Part shown: piece after piece, positions 18,699 through 18,747 of the stretch
How positions within the stretch are numbered: position 1 is the first letter of the stretch
Layout: the number at the start of each line of letters is the position of its first letter
From: Cylindrotheca closterium
Taxonomy: Eukaryota; Bacillariophyta; Bacillariophyceae; Bacillariales; Bacillariaceae
Reading direction: 5' to 3'
Assembly: GCA_933822405.4 (NCBI GenBank)
Contig: CAKOGP040001779.1
Coordinates: forward strand, 1 to 18,747
DNA length: 18,747 nt
Made by a program: the position numbers and the translations under genes
Notes under the pieces: generated by a model
What the model was told of the DNA's origin: nothing
What the model saw: only the letters and a program-made list of their open reading frames with translations
Database searches by the model: none

Positions 18699-18747
18699 GA
18701 CAATCTGTATCCACACAAACAGGAAAAGATCCTGTACAAGTGGAATA

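Larger units (their letters stand above)
16438..18747 (-). pseudogene. Second Ty1/copia pol remnant, cut by the window edge
   Basis: From the window edge downward the order is integrase end to RNase H. Integrase: VKTHISSYPNN, PFKVIPKKL, YYSPHMIM. After a frameshift: TVRTIEGVYMGPTNNIQ and an acidic linker with GVDPDELWDENY. After another: acidic sequence, then VSFIQQYYPNKGLK. Start of reverse transcriptase: MKELDQLIKRSCW, AMMLLAEK, EDTASPTV. The catalytic palm (motif A to the xxDD box) is deleted: SPTV at 17066-17055 is followed almost at once by late sequence (YVQRMLDAF, then LEVGKGKLLD). RNase H start: MKWYVDASFAVHPDFKSHTGG. Its middle is also missing, jumping to CGMWGDYMTKPLQGEKFRKF before the stop at 16438. 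It shares FIQQYY, AMML-AEK and EDTASPT with the + strand copia at 8606-11650 but is a different copy. It cannot be active. Confidence 0.8.

Noticed and set aside
1..18747. Any cooperating multi-gene system such as a defence island or biosynthetic cluster
   Set aside because: Nearly all recognisable genes are broken mobile-element parts or one broken glycosidase. Only one intact-looking unknown gene remains, with no functional partners nearby.

Overview
This looks like repeat-rich nuclear DNA from a microalga. The best guess is a diatom or a related stramenopile, inferred from Ty1/copia fragments of the kind common in diatom genomes, a Crypton-like tyrosine recombinase, a decayed transposase-like gene and short GT-AG introns. 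No bacterial operon structure, rRNA, tRNA or CRISPR array was seen. Species cannot be named from the sequence alone.

Layout. 1-530: AT-rich and pyrimidine-rich non-coding DNA. 535-3764 (+): a decayed transposase-like gene in several frames. 3924-5731 (-): the most gene-like locus, an unrecognised two-exon protein gene with a clean 67-bp intron, whose Cys-rich C-terminus lies in a shifted frame. 6218-6523 (-): a doubtful small ORF. 6633-7237 (-): remnant of a Crypton-like tyrosine recombinase. 7636-8253 (-): a gag-like ORF. 8261-8380: six copies of a 20-bp tandem repeat. 8606-11650 (+): a broken copia pol (protease, integrase tail, reverse transcriptase). 11660-12300: unassigned sequence with one ORF. 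12898-14060 (-) and 14154-14984 (+): two complementary parts of one family 2 glycoside hydrolase (beta-galactosidase-like), lying head to head, both pseudogenised. 15151-15795: a long pentanucleotide array. 15882-16302: a probable LTR. 16438-18747 (-): a second copia pol with internal deletions, cut by the window edge.

The window is mostly a graveyard of mobile elements plus one wrecked metabolic gene. I see no cooperating set of genes. The strongest signals are structural: the GH2 gene split by an apparent inversion and carrying a tandem domain duplication; a gag piece inverted relative to the adjacent pol; a snap-back-like triple copy (A, A', A) inside an RNase H domain; a short duplication at the point where one copia pol is truncated; and recurrent CGA->TGA or TGG->TGA/TAG nonsense changes. 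No convincing new multi-gene system was found. The locus at 3924-5731 is the best candidate for an undescribed functional protein.
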